A program made the translations under genes and the position numbers. From Anaeromyxobacter sp. (GTDB lineage Bacteria; Myxococcota; Myxococcia; Myxococcales; Anaeromyxobacteraceae): a stretch of 64,000 nucleotides of DNA. Where the stretch lies: positions 1,364,001 to 1,428,000 of the forward strand of contig JADKCZ010000001.1 of assembly GCA_016718565.1 (NCBI GenBank). The letters run 5' to 3'. Below the pieces are notes generated by a model. That model was not told the origin of the DNA. It saw nothing but the letters and a program-made list of their open reading frames with translations, and searched no databases. Below, in pieces: positions 47,667 to 55,970 of the stretch (within the stretch, counting starts at the first letter, position 1; each line of letters begins with the position of its first letter).

Positions 47667-50218
47667 GGCGCACCTCCAGGGCGGAGCTCGAGGGTGAAGA
47701 GGAACTGGCGTGGCGGCCCGGCGCTGAAGTGGCGCACCGGGACCAGGGTCGGCTGGGGCTGCGTGTTCCAGTCCGAGGCGAAGTTGAACTCGCCGACCCG
47801 GTACCGGGCGTCGAGCAGGTTGGTGACCTCCAGGGCCAGGCGGACGGCGCGCCACCCCAGGCTGGCCGAGGCGTCCACCGTGAGCACCGCGGCGGCGCGC
47901 TGGCCGAACGGGATGGGGCGCCTCCCCACGTAGGTGACGCCGGTCGCCAGCGTGCCCCGCACCGGCGCGCCGGCGAGGGGCCAGGGGAGGTCGGAGAAGA
48001 CCGAGCCGTCCAGGCGGCTCACCAGGTCGGGCACGTAGGGGATGAGGGCCCCCGTGTCGTCGAAGGTGGCGCGGACCAGCGTGGCGTGGGCGTTGAGGTC
48101 GAAGGTCCGGCCGGTGGCCCGGCCGGCCAGCAGGGCGCCGGTGCGGGTGCTCCCGCCGCCGAGGACGTTCCGGCCGGCGCTCTCGCTGAAGATCAGGTCC
48201 TTGTCCACCCTGGTCTGGAAGCCTGCGCCGCGGACCACGGTGGCCAGGGCGGCGCCGGAGGTCGTCCAGGTGGCGCCGACCTCCGCGGAGCGGGCGCTCG
48301 CGAAGGGCGTCTTCAGGTCCTGGCCGACGTACTGCGGGTCGATGGACCGGACCCCCTGGCCGTAGGCGGCGGAGAGGCCGAGCCCGGGCAGGGGCGTGAA
48401 CACCGCCGTCACCCGCGGCATCACGGCGAGGCTGGAGGTGGAGTTGCGCTGGACCGGCTCGCGGTAGCGCCCGAGGTTCTGCTGCGAGAGGCAGCTGCGA
48501 TCGAGGGGCGGATCGCCCGGGTTCGGGCGGTCGACGCTCTGGACCGCGCACCGGTCGAGCACGTCGAAGGTGAAGAGGTCGGCCCGGAGGCCCCCGCGCA
48601 GCGTGAGCCAGGGCGCCACGGAGAGGGACAGGTCGGCGAAGGCGCCCACGTCGGCCAGGCGGCTCCCGAGATCGATCTCCAGGGCATAGGGGGCGCCGTT
48701 CGAGGCCTGGACGCGGTACTGCTGCCCATCGGTCCAGTCGAGGCGCACCAGGGCGCCCGCGGCGGCCTCGTGCTGCCGCCCCAGCAGCCCGAAGCGGGTC
48801 CGGCCCTCGCTCCTCAGGCCGACGGTGGACGCCTCGGTGTGCCGGTCGATGAGGTCGCCGCGCTGCGGGTGGAGCGTCTGCTGGGGCTCCTGCACGTCGA
48901 GGAGGAAGCCGGTGAAGTTCTCGCGGAGGCGCGAGCTGCCGCGGACGTAGAAGGCCTGGTGGCGGTAGGCGAGGCCGCCCGCGCGGCCGTCGATCTCCGC
49001 GCTGGCCGAGAACCGGGAGGCGTCGCCGCCCTGGCCGAGGTCGTAGGCGTCGAAGAAGCCGACCCGCCCGCTGCGGAAGTCGTCCTCCCGCAGCAACCCG
49101 GCCGACTGGAACCGCGCCGTGTAGCCCTGGAAGGTGAGCCGCAGCGTGTCGCCGCCGAGGCGCGACTCGTGCTGGGCGATCACCGAGCCGCGCTGGGCCG
49201 CGCGGGCACGGCCGAAGCCGGCGGTGTCGTAGAGCTCGACCGCTCCGAAGGTGGCGCGCGGGGCGTCCTGCGGCCCCCAGGTGGCCAGCACCCGGCGGGT
49301 CCCGGAGGTGCCGGCGCCCAGGGAGAAGGTGAGGCCGCGCTGGTCGAGGCCGAGCTCGTACTCGGCGCTGCCGGCCACGGCGAAGTTGCCCTGGTGCGGG
49401 TCGAAGGGGCCCTCGAGCACCCGCAGCGACGCGACCACCTCCGGGATGACGAAGTGGACGTCGGCGTAGCCGTTGCCGTGGAGGTTGCCGACCTCGTTGA
49501 CGGGGACCCCGGCCACCGTGATCTCGACGTCCTGGCCCTGGCGGGCGTCGAAGCCGCGCAGGAAGATCTGCTGGGCGTGCCCCTCGCCGCCCTCGTTGGT
49601 GAGGAGGATGCCGGGCGCCAGCTTGAGCAGCTCGGCGGCGTTCTTGCGGGGCACCAGCGCGAGCTGCCCGACCTGCACTTGGTAGTCGGCCGAGCCGCGG
49701 CTGGGCGGGCGCGCCCGGCCGCGCACGGTCGCGTCGAGGACCTGCTCCTCTTCTGGGGCCGGCGATTCGGCGGCGGTCGCGCCGGGGGCGGACGGGGAGG
49801 TGGCGAGCGGGGCCGGAGGCGGGGCGGCGGGCCCCTCGGCGGGCGGAGTGGCCGGGGCCGGCGGTGGCTCGGCCGGGCGGCGGAAGGCGAAGGGAACGGT
49901 GATTCGGACGACCACCGGCTCGTCGCCCTGCCGCGCCGGGGTGAACCGCCACTGGGTGACCGCCTCGATGGCGGCCGCGTCGAACTCCGGCCCGGCGGAC
50001 CGCACCACCGTCACGTCCGAGGCGAGGCCGTCGAGCCCGACGGTGAGTTCGAGGGCGACCTCGCCCTCCCGGCCGGCGGCGAGCGCCCCCGGCGGATAGC
50101 GGGCCTCGACGGCTCGATCCAGGACCGGCGGCCTGACGACCGGCTCCGGCCCGGCGGGGGGCGGTGTGGCGGCGAGGGCCACGGCCATGGAGGCCGCGAC
50201 CGCGATGGCGTGAACCAA
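47663..50218 (-). CDS. TonB-dependent receptor with an N-terminal TonB C-terminal-type domain
   Basis: An 851-residue outer-membrane receptor. A signal peptide is followed at residues ~28-115 by a TonB C-terminal domain (RAVEARYPPGALAAGREGEV, VTQWRFTPARQGDEPVVVRI), normally found in the energy transducer, then a Pro/Ala-rich linker. A plug domain starts near 160 (RKNAAELLKLAPGILLTNEG, IFLRGFDARQGQDVEITVAG) and a 22-strand barrel follows, with DARYRVGEFNF and a terminal LELRP segment. TTG at 50218 has GGAAGGA before it. Its substrate is probably the metal handled by the linked Zur/ECF genes. The fusion is unusual. Confidence 0.88.
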   Translation of the reverse strand: MVHAIAVAASMAVALAATPPPAGPEPVVRPPVLDRAVEARYPPGALAAGREGEVALELTVGLDGLASDVTVVRSAGPEFDAAAIEAVTQWRFTPARQGDEPVVVRITVPFAFRRPAEPPPAPATPPAEGPAAPPPAPLATSPSAPGATAAESPAPEEEQVLDATVRGRARPPSRGSADYQVQVGQLALVPRKNAAELLKLAPGILLTNEGGEGHAQQIFLRGFDARQGQDVEITVAGVPVNEVGNLHGNGYADVHFVIPEVVASLRVLEGPFDPHQGNFAVAGSAEYELGLDQRGLTFSLGAGTSGTRRVLATWGPQDAPRATFGAVELYDTAGFGRARAAQRGSVIAQHESRLGGDTLRLTFQGYTARFQSAGLLREDDFRSGRVGFFDAYDLGQGGDASRFSASAEIDGRAGGLAYRHQAFYVRGSSRLRENFTGFLLDVQEPQQTLHPQRGDLIDRHTEASTVGLRSEGRTRFGLLGRQHEAAAGALVRLDWTDGQQYRVQASNGAPYALEIDLGSRLADVGAFADLSLSVAPWLTLRGGLRADLFTFDVLDRCAVQSVDRPNPGDPPLDRSCLSQQNLGRYREPVQRNSTSSLAVMPRVTAVFTPLPGLGLSAAYGQGVRSIDPQYVGQDLKTPFASARSAEVGATWTTSGAALATVVRGAGFQTRVDKDLIFSESAGRNVLGGGSTRTGALLAGRATGRTFDLNAHATLVRATFDDTGALIPYVPDLVSRLDGSVFSDLPWPLAGAPVRGTLATGVTYVGRRPIPFGQRAAAVLTVDASASLGWRAVRLALEVTNLLDARYRVGEFNFASDWNTQPQPTLVPVRHFSAGPPRQFLFTLELRPGGAP

Positions 50219-50337
50219 GGCGTCCTTCCCCCGGCGCGCCGAGGCGCACCGGGTCAGCGGGAGTTGGCGGAGAGGGGCATGGCCACGGGCTCCCGTCGGC
50301 CAGGGGTGGCCGTCCGGAGCTCGGGCTGGTCGGCGTG

Positions 50338-50760
50338 CTAGGCCGGTGGGGACTGCTTGGGCGCGCGCCGGTAGAGGCCGGAGGACGCGATGGCGCGCTC
50401 CGGCACGGCCTCATCGCGGCGCTGCGCGTGCTCGGGCCGCTGCGGCAGCGACGGCCCGACCTCGACGACGGCCGCCCGGCGATGGGAGGCCAGGCCGCAG
50501 TGATCGAGGCCATGGCCGTGGCCGCCGTGGTCGGAGGCCTCCGCCAGGGCGGGGCCTTCCGCTCTCGGCGCCGTGGCCGAGGCGTGGCCCGGCTCGGCTC
50601 CCTCTCCAGGGTGGATGACCTCGCCGTGGTCCGCGCAGACCGCGTGGCGCGCCACGGCGAAGTGGGCGGCGGCGCCGAACTGGGCCGTCAGCAGGGCCAG
50701 GACCAGCAGGACCCTGGAGAGCCGAGCGGTGGACAGCGCCTGTGGCCGGCGGATGCGCAT
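50338..50760 (-). CDS. His-rich secreted protein, first gene of the receptor operon
   Basis: A 140-residue protein with a signal-like N-terminus (LSRVLLVLALLTAQFGAAAHF). About a dozen His residues and two Cys follow, in AVCADHGEVIHPGEG and EASDHGGHGHGLDHCGLASH, then a Pro/Arg-rich tail. Such segments bind zinc, nickel or cobalt. I do not recognise the family. It lies 119 bp upstream of the receptor on the same strand and about 140 bp downstream of a candidate Zur site at 50902-50916. It probably acts in the periplasm as a metal-capturing protein. Confidence 0.68.
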   Translation of the reverse strand: MRIRRPQALSTARLSRVLLVLALLTAQFGAAAHFAVARHAVCADHGEVIHPGEGAEPGHASATAPRAEGPALAEASDHGGHGHGLDHCGLASHRRAAVVEVGPSLPQRPEHAQRRDEAVPERAIASSGLYRRAPKQSPPA

Positions 50761-50901
50761 TGGATCGGGCCAGCCTAACGCGGGCAGGGCCCGGTCGCAC
50801 GGCGAACTCCGGAAGCGCCCGCCCGCAGCACGCCAGGGCGGCGCCGCTCGATCGAGGGCCAGCTGGGGGCGTGGATGGGCACGGGCCGGGTGTAGCGCAG
50901 G

Positions 50902-50916
50902 TGCAATGCAGTTGCA
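50902..50916. promoter_or_regulatory. Candidate Zur operator 1
   Basis: TGCAAT-GCA-GTTGCA, an imperfect dyad (five of six arm positions) 142 bp upstream of the His-rich gene and so of the whole receptor-tonB operon. It matches the second site at 51465-51479 in arm sequence and spacing. Confidence 0.6.
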
Positions 50917-50959
50917 AGATGGATCGGCCGCGCCGGGTCGGGCGCGGACCCAGGTGGCT

Positions 50960-51400
50960 TCAGGGCTCGCAGCCGTCGCAGACGCCCCGGATGCTCACCT
51001 CGGCCTCACCGCGCCCAAGCGCCCGGGGGAGCCCCGCCTGGCCGGCCACCTTGAGGGCGCCGTCGGGGAGGCAGATGACCTCGCCGCACGACGTGCAGGT
51101 GAAGTGGGGGTGCCGCTGGGCGCCGTGCTGGCCCGCCCCCTTCAGCTCGAAGCGCCAGGTCGTGTCCCCCACCAGGGTCCGCTCGACCAGGCCGGCCTCC
51201 GCCAGGTCCTGGAGGTTGCGGTACACCGTCACCCGGTCGAGCCCGCGCCGGCTCAGCTGCTCCGCCAGCTCCCCGTGCGAGACGGGACCGCTGGCCTGGT
51301 CCAGCGCGCCCAGCACCTCGACCCGGGGGCCGGTGGCCCGGAGCCCCGCGGCGCGCAGGCGGGTCCGCAGCGCGGCCTCTTCGGATGGCTTCCTCCGCAT
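50960..51400 (-). CDS. zur: Fur-family metalloregulator, probably Zur
   Basis: A 146-residue Fur-family repressor. Residues 1-85 form the winged helix (RLRAAGLRATGPRVEVLGAL, LDRVTVYRNLQDLAEAGLVE). The dimerisation domain has QRHPHFTCTSCGEVICLP and a C-terminal CDGC, so both pairs of structural-zinc Cys (102/105 and 141/144) are present. This four-Cys pattern occurs in Zur and other members; the assignment to Zur rests on context with ECF, CobW and receptor genes. ATG at 51400. It diverges from cbiM, and a dyad operator lies between them, so autoregulation is likely. Confidence 0.75.
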   Translation of the reverse strand: MRRKPSEEAALRTRLRAAGLRATGPRVEVLGALDQASGPVSHGELAEQLSRRGLDRVTVYRNLQDLAEAGLVERTLVGDTTWRFELKGAGQHGAQRHPHFTCTSCGEVICLPDGALKVAGQAGLPRALGRGEAEVSIRGVCDGCEP

Positions 51401-51464
51401 GCCCGGCACTGTAGACGGCCTGGGCCGAGAACGCACGGCCTTGCTGTTGCCTCCGGGATGCTGT

Positions 51465-51479
51465 TGCAATCGAATTGCA
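51465..51479. promoter_or_regulatory. Candidate Zur operator 2
   Basis: TGCAAT-CGA-ATTGCA, with perfect 6-bp arms, between zur and cbiM. It lies 20 bp upstream of the cbiM start (51499) and 65 bp upstream of the zur start. It would block both promoters. No cobalamin-riboswitch elements were recognised here. Confidence 0.65.
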
Positions 51480-51498
51480 CCACTGCTACATGGCCCCG

Positions 51499-52398
51499 AT
51501 GCACATCTCCGAAGGCATCCTCCCGCTCGGCCACGCGGCCGCCTGGGGCGCCGCCGCGGCGCCGTTCCTCGCCCTGGGGGTCCGGGAGGCTCGCCGGCTC
51601 CGCGCCGCCGGCCCTTCGCCGCGCCTCGCCCTGCTGGGCATGTCCTTCGCCTTCACCTTCGCCGCGTCGGCCTTCCCGCTCCCCGTGCCGGTGGTGGGGG
51701 CGTCGTCGCACCTGTGCGCCACGCCGCTGGTGGCGCTGATCCTCGGGCCGCGGCTGGCCGTGCTGCCGGCGGCCGCGGCCCTCCTGGCGCAGGCGCTGCT
51801 GCTCGGCCACGGGGGGCTCACGCCCATCGGCGCCAACCTCCTGACCATGGGGGTCGTCGCGCCCTGGATCGCCGTCTCGGTGGCGCGGGCCGCCACCGCT
51901 GCCCGGCTCCCGAGGGGCGCCGTGGTCGGCCTCGCCTGCGCGGCGGGGAGCGCCGCGGTCTACGCCGCCGACGCCGCCATCCTGGCCCTGGCCTTGCCGG
52001 GCTCGCAGGGCTTCCTCCACTGGTTCACCCGCATCGGACTTGGCTTCGCGCCCATCCAGGCCCCGCTCCTGGTCGTGGAGGCCCTGCTGGGCGCCGCCAT
52101 CTGGCGGGCCCTCCTCCGGCGCCGGCCGGAGGCCCTGCCCACCTGGGGCCGGGCGGCCGCCGCCACCGCGGTGGTGCTGGCACTCCTCGGCGGGGGCGTG
52201 GCGGCCGCAGAGGACTACCGGGGGGTGGACGACCTCGTGATGGGCGCGGCGGCCGAGGAGGCGGGCCGGCCTGGCACGGGGCCGGTGCTCCCGGTCGCGC
52301 AGGGCGACCTGCCGCTCTTCTTCTTCTCGGCCGGCGGGCTGGTGGCCGGGTTCAGCCTGGGGCGCGGGTGGGACCGGCTCGGCAGGCCTGCGCCATGA
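51499..52398 (+). CDS. cbiM: ECF transporter substrate-binding protein CbiM-CbiN-like fusion
   Basis: The integral-membrane S component of a group I ECF importer for transition metals. Residues 1-210 match CbiM/NikM: the N-terminus MHISEGILPLGHA holds the metal-binding His2, and HLCATPLVALILGP, LLLGHGGLTPIGANLLTMG and LHWFTRIGLG are family motifs. The last ~80 residues (AEDYRGVDDLVMGAAAEEAG between two hydrophobic helices) resemble CbiN, so the accessory subunit is fused. I choose 51499 because the N-terminal Met-His is functional in the family; ATG at 51490 is also possible. ATGA overlap with the next gene. Confidence 0.85.
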   Translation: MHISEGILPLGHAAAWGAAAAPFLALGVREARRLRAAGPSPRLALLGMSFAFTFAASAFPLPVPVVGASSHLCATPLVALILGPRLAVLPAAAALLAQALLLGHGGLTPIGANLLTMGVVAPWIAVSVARAATAARLPRGAVVGLACAAGSAAVYAADAAILALALPGSQGFLHWFTRIGLGFAPIQAPLLVVEALLGAAIWRALLRRRPEALPTWGRAAAATAVVLALLGGGVAAAEDYRGVDDLVMGAAAEEAGRPGTGPVLPVAQGDLPLFFFSAGGLVAGFSLGRGWDRLGRPAP

Positions 52399-53702
52399 CC
52401 CGCGACGAGGTCGGCTCGCTCGCCCGGACCGCTTGCCTCGTGGCCATCCTGATGGCGGCGGCGACAAGCGCGGCGCCGCCGGCCGCGGGGGCCCTCGCGG
52501 GCCTCTCGCTGGCCCTGCTCGCGCTCGATCGCCCCTCTCGGCGCGGCGCCTGGATCGCCGGCGTGGGGTCGGCTCAGGCGCTGGTGGGCGGCGCCGTGGC
52601 GGCCGGCTTCGGCCTGCAGCCCGGCCAGGCGGGGACGCTGATGCTGCGCTGCCTGGCCGGAGCGGCCTGCTGCGGCTGGTGGAGCGGCGCGGTGGGGTGG
52701 CTCCGCCTCGCCCGGGCGCTGCGGGCCTCCGGAGTCCGAGCCTCAGCCCTCGCCTGGGTCGACCACCCGGCGCGGTCGGGGATGGCCCTGGCGGCCGAGC
52801 TGCTGGCGCGGCGGGAGCTGGCCGGGGTGCGCGGCGCCGGCGTGAGCGTGGCCACGGCCGGGCGGGTCCTCGCGGCCGGTCTCGACGGGGCCTATGCGAG
52901 ATCGTTCGGCCGTGCCGAGGCGACGACCTGGCGAGGCGCGCCACCGCCTGGTGGGCTGGAGCGCGGGCCGGCGGCCGCCCCGGCGCTCCGGCTCCTGGGC
53001 GCGAGCCGCCGCGCCCCGGACGGCCGCCTGCTCCTCCGGATCCTCCACCTCGCGGTGGCCGCCGGCGAGGTGGTGGCGGTGCTCGGGCCCAGCGGCTCGG
53101 GCAAGACGACCCTGCTCCGGCTGGCGGCGGGCCTCGACGCCCCCACGGAGGGTGCGGTGGAGCGGTTCGGCCACGAGGCGACCGCCGGCCGACGCGGGGG
53201 CGCGGTGGCGCTGGTGCCGCAGGATCCCGATGACGCCATCCTCGGCTCCACGCCGCGCGAAGACCTGCTCTGGGGGCTGGCGCAGCGCGGCCTCGAGGGG
53301 CCGGCGGCCGCCGCCGCGGCCGAGGCGCTGCTCGGCGAGGTGGGCCTGCGCCACGCGGCCGAGACGCCCATCCCCGGCCTCTCCGGGGGGGAGAAGCGTC
53401 GGTTGGCCCTGGCTGGCGCGCTGGCGGCCGAGCCGCACCTGCTGCTGTGCGACGAGCCCACCGCGGCGCTCGACCCACGGAGCGCGGCGGGCGTGACCTG
53501 GCTGATCGGGCGGGCCGCCGCGGCCCGGGGGATGGCCGTCCTCTGGGTGACGCACGAGCCGGCCCACCTGCCAGCCGCCTGCCGCCGCGTGCTGCTGCTC
53601 CGCGACGGCCATGTCGCCTTCGACGGCCCGCCGGCCGAGGCGCTCTCACCCGGACGGCTCGCCGCCGCCGGTCTCACCGCCACGCACGAGGTGTCCACAT
53701 GA
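52395..53702 (+). CDS. cbiQO: Fused ECF transporter transmembrane (CbiQ) and ATPase (CbiO) protein
   Basis: A 435-residue protein. The first ~185 residues have hydrophobic helices and the coupling region (ELLARRELAGVRGAGVSV) of an EcfT/CbiQ component, in somewhat degenerate form. From ~205 it is an ATPase: Walker A GPSGSGKTT at 231-239, signature LSGGEKRRLALAGAL, Walker B LLLCDEPTAAL, and WVTHEP. Fusing T and A components into one chain is rare; a single A domain suggests homodimer ATPase function. It overlaps cbiM (ATGA) and the cobW gene (ATGA). Confidence 0.82.
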   Translation: MTRDEVGSLARTACLVAILMAAATSAAPPAAGALAGLSLALLALDRPSRRGAWIAGVGSAQALVGGAVAAGFGLQPGQAGTLMLRCLAGAACCGWWSGAVGWLRLARALRASGVRASALAWVDHPARSGMALAAELLARRELAGVRGAGVSVATAGRVLAAGLDGAYARSFGRAEATTWRGAPPPGGLERGPAAAPALRLLGASRRAPDGRLLLRILHLAVAAGEVVAVLGPSGSGKTTLLRLAAGLDAPTEGAVERFGHEATAGRRGGAVALVPQDPDDAILGSTPREDLLWGLAQRGLEGPAAAAAAEALLGEVGLRHAAETPIPGLSGGEKRRLALAGALAAEPHLLLCDEPTAALDPRSAAGVTWLIGRAAAARGMAVLWVTHEPAHLPAACRRVLLLRDGHVAFDGPPAEALSPGRLAAAGLTATHEVST

Positions 53703-54673
53703 CCCAACCAGTTCGAGTCCCCGTCACCATCCTCACCGGCTACCTGGGGTCCGGGAAGACCACGCTCCTCAACCGCATCCTCACCGAGCAGCACGGCCGC
53801 CGCATCGCCGTGATCGAGAACGAGTTCGGCGAGGTGGGCATCGACAACGACCTGGTGGTCGGGGCCGAGGAGGAGATCTTCGAGATGAACAACGGCTGCA
53901 TCTGCTGCACGGTGCGGGGCGACCTCATCCGCATCCTCGGCACGCTCCTGCGCCGCCGCGACCGGTTCGACCACATCCTGGTCGAGACCACCGGCCTCGC
54001 GGACCCGGCGCCGGTGCTGCAGACCTTCTTCGTGGACGACGAGGTGAAGGCCCAGACCGAGCTGAACGCCCTGGTGACGGTGGTGGACGCCCACCACGTG
54101 GCCCTCCACCTGGACGACGCCGAGGAGTGCCGGGAGCAGATCGCCTTCGCCGACGTGCTGCTCCTCAACAAGGCCGATCTGGTCGGCGAGCCCGAGCTGG
54201 CGGCGCTGGAGGGGCGGATCCGGGCGCTCAACCGCTTCGCGGCCATCCGGCGGACCGTCCGCTGCGACGTGGGGGTGCCGGAGCTGCTCGGCCTGCGGGC
54301 CTTCGATCTCCAGCGGGCCCTCTCGGTCGAGCCGGGGCTGCTCGGCGAGAACCCCCACGAGCATGACGCCACCATCGGCTCCGTCGGCCTGGAGATCGCG
54401 GGGGAGCTCGACCGGAAGAAGTTCGAGGGTTGGCTGCGGAAGCTGCTGGGCGAGCGCGGGAACGACCTGTTCCGCTCCAAGGGGATCGTGGCGCTGGCGG
54501 GCCAGGCGCGCCAGTTCGTCTTCCAGGGGGTCCACATGCTGCTCGACTCAGAGGAGGGGCGGCCCTGGGGCGACGGACCGCGCGCCAGCAAGATGGTCTT
54601 CATCGGCCGCAACCTCGACCGCGCCGACCTCGAGGCCGGGCTGCGCGCCTGCCTGGCCCGGAGCCGCGCGTGA
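53699..54673 (+). CDS. CobW/COG0523 family metal-chaperone GTPase
   Basis: A 324-residue G3E GTPase. It has G1 (GYLGSGKTTLLN, about 14-25), the CxCC metal motif at 67-70 (NNGCICCTV), the G3-like ETTGLADPAP, G4 (LLLNKADLV) and the CobW C-terminal domain (GNDLFRSKGIVALAG, FQGVHMLLD). Members of this family insert metal into client enzymes, and one subgroup is Zur-regulated and serves zinc (the ZNG1-type group). Location in the same operon as an ECF metal importer under a Fur-type dyad supports a zinc role. It overlaps both neighbours by 4 nt. Confidence 0.9.
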   Translation: MTQPVRVPVTILTGYLGSGKTTLLNRILTEQHGRRIAVIENEFGEVGIDNDLVVGAEEEIFEMNNGCICCTVRGDLIRILGTLLRRRDRFDHILVETTGLADPAPVLQTFFVDDEVKAQTELNALVTVVDAHHVALHLDDAEECREQIAFADVLLLNKADLVGEPELAALEGRIRALNRFAAIRRTVRCDVGVPELLGLRAFDLQRALSVEPGLLGENPHEHDATIGSVGLEIAGELDRKKFEGWLRKLLGERGNDLFRSKGIVALAGQARQFVFQGVHMLLDSEEGRPWGDGPRASKMVFIGRNLDRADLEAGLRACLARSRA

Positions 54674-55704
54674 GGCGGCGGGAGCCCGAGCCCTCGCCCG
54701 TCCGCCTCGAGGCCCGCTGGTCCACCCCGGCGCCGGACCGGCTGGGGGCCCTCCGGTTCTCGCCCGACGGCGCCCTGGTGGCCGCGGCGACGTTGGCCGG
54801 GCCGGTGCTGCTCCTGGACGCGCCGACCGGGGAGGTGCGTCGCCGCCTCGACGGCCATGCCGGCGGGGCCCTCGACGCGGCCTTCTCACCCGATGGCCGG
54901 CGCCTGGCCACCTGCGGGCAGGATGGGGCGGTCCGCGTGTCGGAGGTGCCCTCCGGGGCGACCCAGGCGCTCGGCCGGGCCGAGCGCGGCTGGGCCGAGC
55001 GGGTCGCCTTCTCGGTCGACGGCCGTCTCCTGGCCTCCGCCTGTGGGCGCCGGGTGCGCGTCCACGACGGGGACCGCCGGGAGGTGCTGGCCTGCGACGA
55101 GTTCGAGAGCACCGTGACCGACCTCTGCTGGGCCCCGGACGGCACCCTCTACGCGGGCTGCTACGGCGGCGTGCGCGCGCTCCGGCCCGCGAGCGCGGCG
55201 CCGCCCCGCCACCTCCAGTGGAAGGGCTCGGTCCTCGCGCTCGCCTTGAGCCCCGACCAGCGGTGGCTGGTGAGCGCCGGCCAGGACGCCTCGCTCCACG
55301 TCTGGCCGCTCCCGTTCGGCGAGGAGAAGGAGATGACCGGCTTCCCGGTCAAGATCAGGCGCCTGGCGTTCGCGCCCGGGGCCCTGCTCCTGGCCAACGA
55401 CGCCGGCGCCGACGTGACGCTCTGGGACTTCACCGGGAAGGGCCCGGGCGGGCGTCGGCCCATCGTCCTCGAGGGCCACGCCGACCAGGTGGAGGACCTG
55501 TGCTGGACCCGGCACGAGCCCGACGCACCGGTGCTGCTGACGGCGGCGAAGGACGGGACGGTCAAGGCGTGGGGCGCCCGTGTCGGCAGCTGGACGGCGC
55601 CGGGAGCCGCACCGGAGCGGCTGGCCTGCTCCCCGGCGGCGGGGCAGGTGGTGGTCGCCGATGCGGACGGGACCGTTCACCTCCTGGCGCTGGTGCCGGC
55701 GTGA
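54670..55704 (+). CDS. WD40-repeat protein, fourth gene of the metal-uptake operon
   Basis: A 344-residue soluble beta-propeller with about seven WD40-type repeats such as LGALRFSPDGALVAAATLAG, LDAAFSPDGRRLATCGQDGA, VLALALSPDQRWLVSAGQDA and EDLCWTRHEPDAPVLLTAAK. No signal peptide, so it is cytoplasmic and may bring the CobW protein together with a partner. GTG start overlaps the cobW stop (GTGA), so it is translationally coupled and its stoichiometry follows that of CobW. I recall COG0523-WD40 pairs in other genomes but cannot confirm this. Function unknown. Confidence 0.8.
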   Translation: MRRREPEPSPVRLEARWSTPAPDRLGALRFSPDGALVAAATLAGPVLLLDAPTGEVRRRLDGHAGGALDAAFSPDGRRLATCGQDGAVRVSEVPSGATQALGRAERGWAERVAFSVDGRLLASACGRRVRVHDGDRREVLACDEFESTVTDLCWAPDGTLYAGCYGGVRALRPASAAPPRHLQWKGSVLALALSPDQRWLVSAGQDASLHVWPLPFGEEKEMTGFPVKIRRLAFAPGALLLANDAGADVTLWDFTGKGPGGRRPIVLEGHADQVEDLCWTRHEPDAPVLLTAAKDGTVKAWGARVGSWTAPGAAPERLACSPAAGQVVVADADGTVHLLALVPA

Positions 55705-55901
55705 GTGGTCCGACCGAACGTCCCGGAGCGCCGGCCTCCGCCCTGCGCGAGGACGCCGGCCCGGTCCAGCGCGAGGCGCACATGCACGGGGCGGACTGCG
55801 GCTGTGGAGAGCGGCACGCCGCGGACGGGGAGGTCCAGCGCTTGCCCGGCCGAAGGGCCCTCCGGGGAGCGGGCTCACCCCCGGCCCAAAACGCACCTTG
55901 A
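55701..55901 (+). CDS. 66-aa His/Cys protein, probable metal-binding, last gene of the operon
   Basis: GTG at 55701 overlaps the WD40 stop (GTGA), the fourth 4-nt overlap in this chain. The product (about 66 residues) contains AHMHGADCGCGERHAADGE, a compact His-x-His...Cys-x-Cys...His cluster that could hold one or two zinc or similar ions. The rest is Pro/Ala/Arg-rich. It is too short and atypical for a family call. It ends 70 bp before the second tRNA half-site. It could be a dispensable open frame, but the overlap and the motif argue that it is translated. Confidence 0.55.
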   Translation: MSGPTERPGAPASALREDAGPVQREAHMHGADCGCGERHAADGEVQRLPGRRALRGAGSPPAQNAP

Positions 55902-55925
55902 AACGCACCTTGCCGCCACAAAGAC

Positions 55926-55966
55926 AAAGGCCCGTCACCAAGATTTCTCTGTGGTGACGGGCCTTT
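55926..55966. terminator. Perfect 15-bp hairpin next to tRNA half-site B
   Basis: AAAGGCCCGTCACCA pairs with TGGTGACGGGCCTTT around an 11-nt loop. It lies at the end of the metal operon and directly beside tRNA half-site B, so it could terminate either. Stem sequence differs from those at sites A and C. Confidence 0.8.
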
Positions 55967-55970
55967 GAAG

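Noticed and set aside
51400..51499. Cobalamin riboswitch before cbiM
   Set aside because: The gap is only ~100 bp and no B12-box-like conserved core was found; a Fur-type dyad lies there instead.
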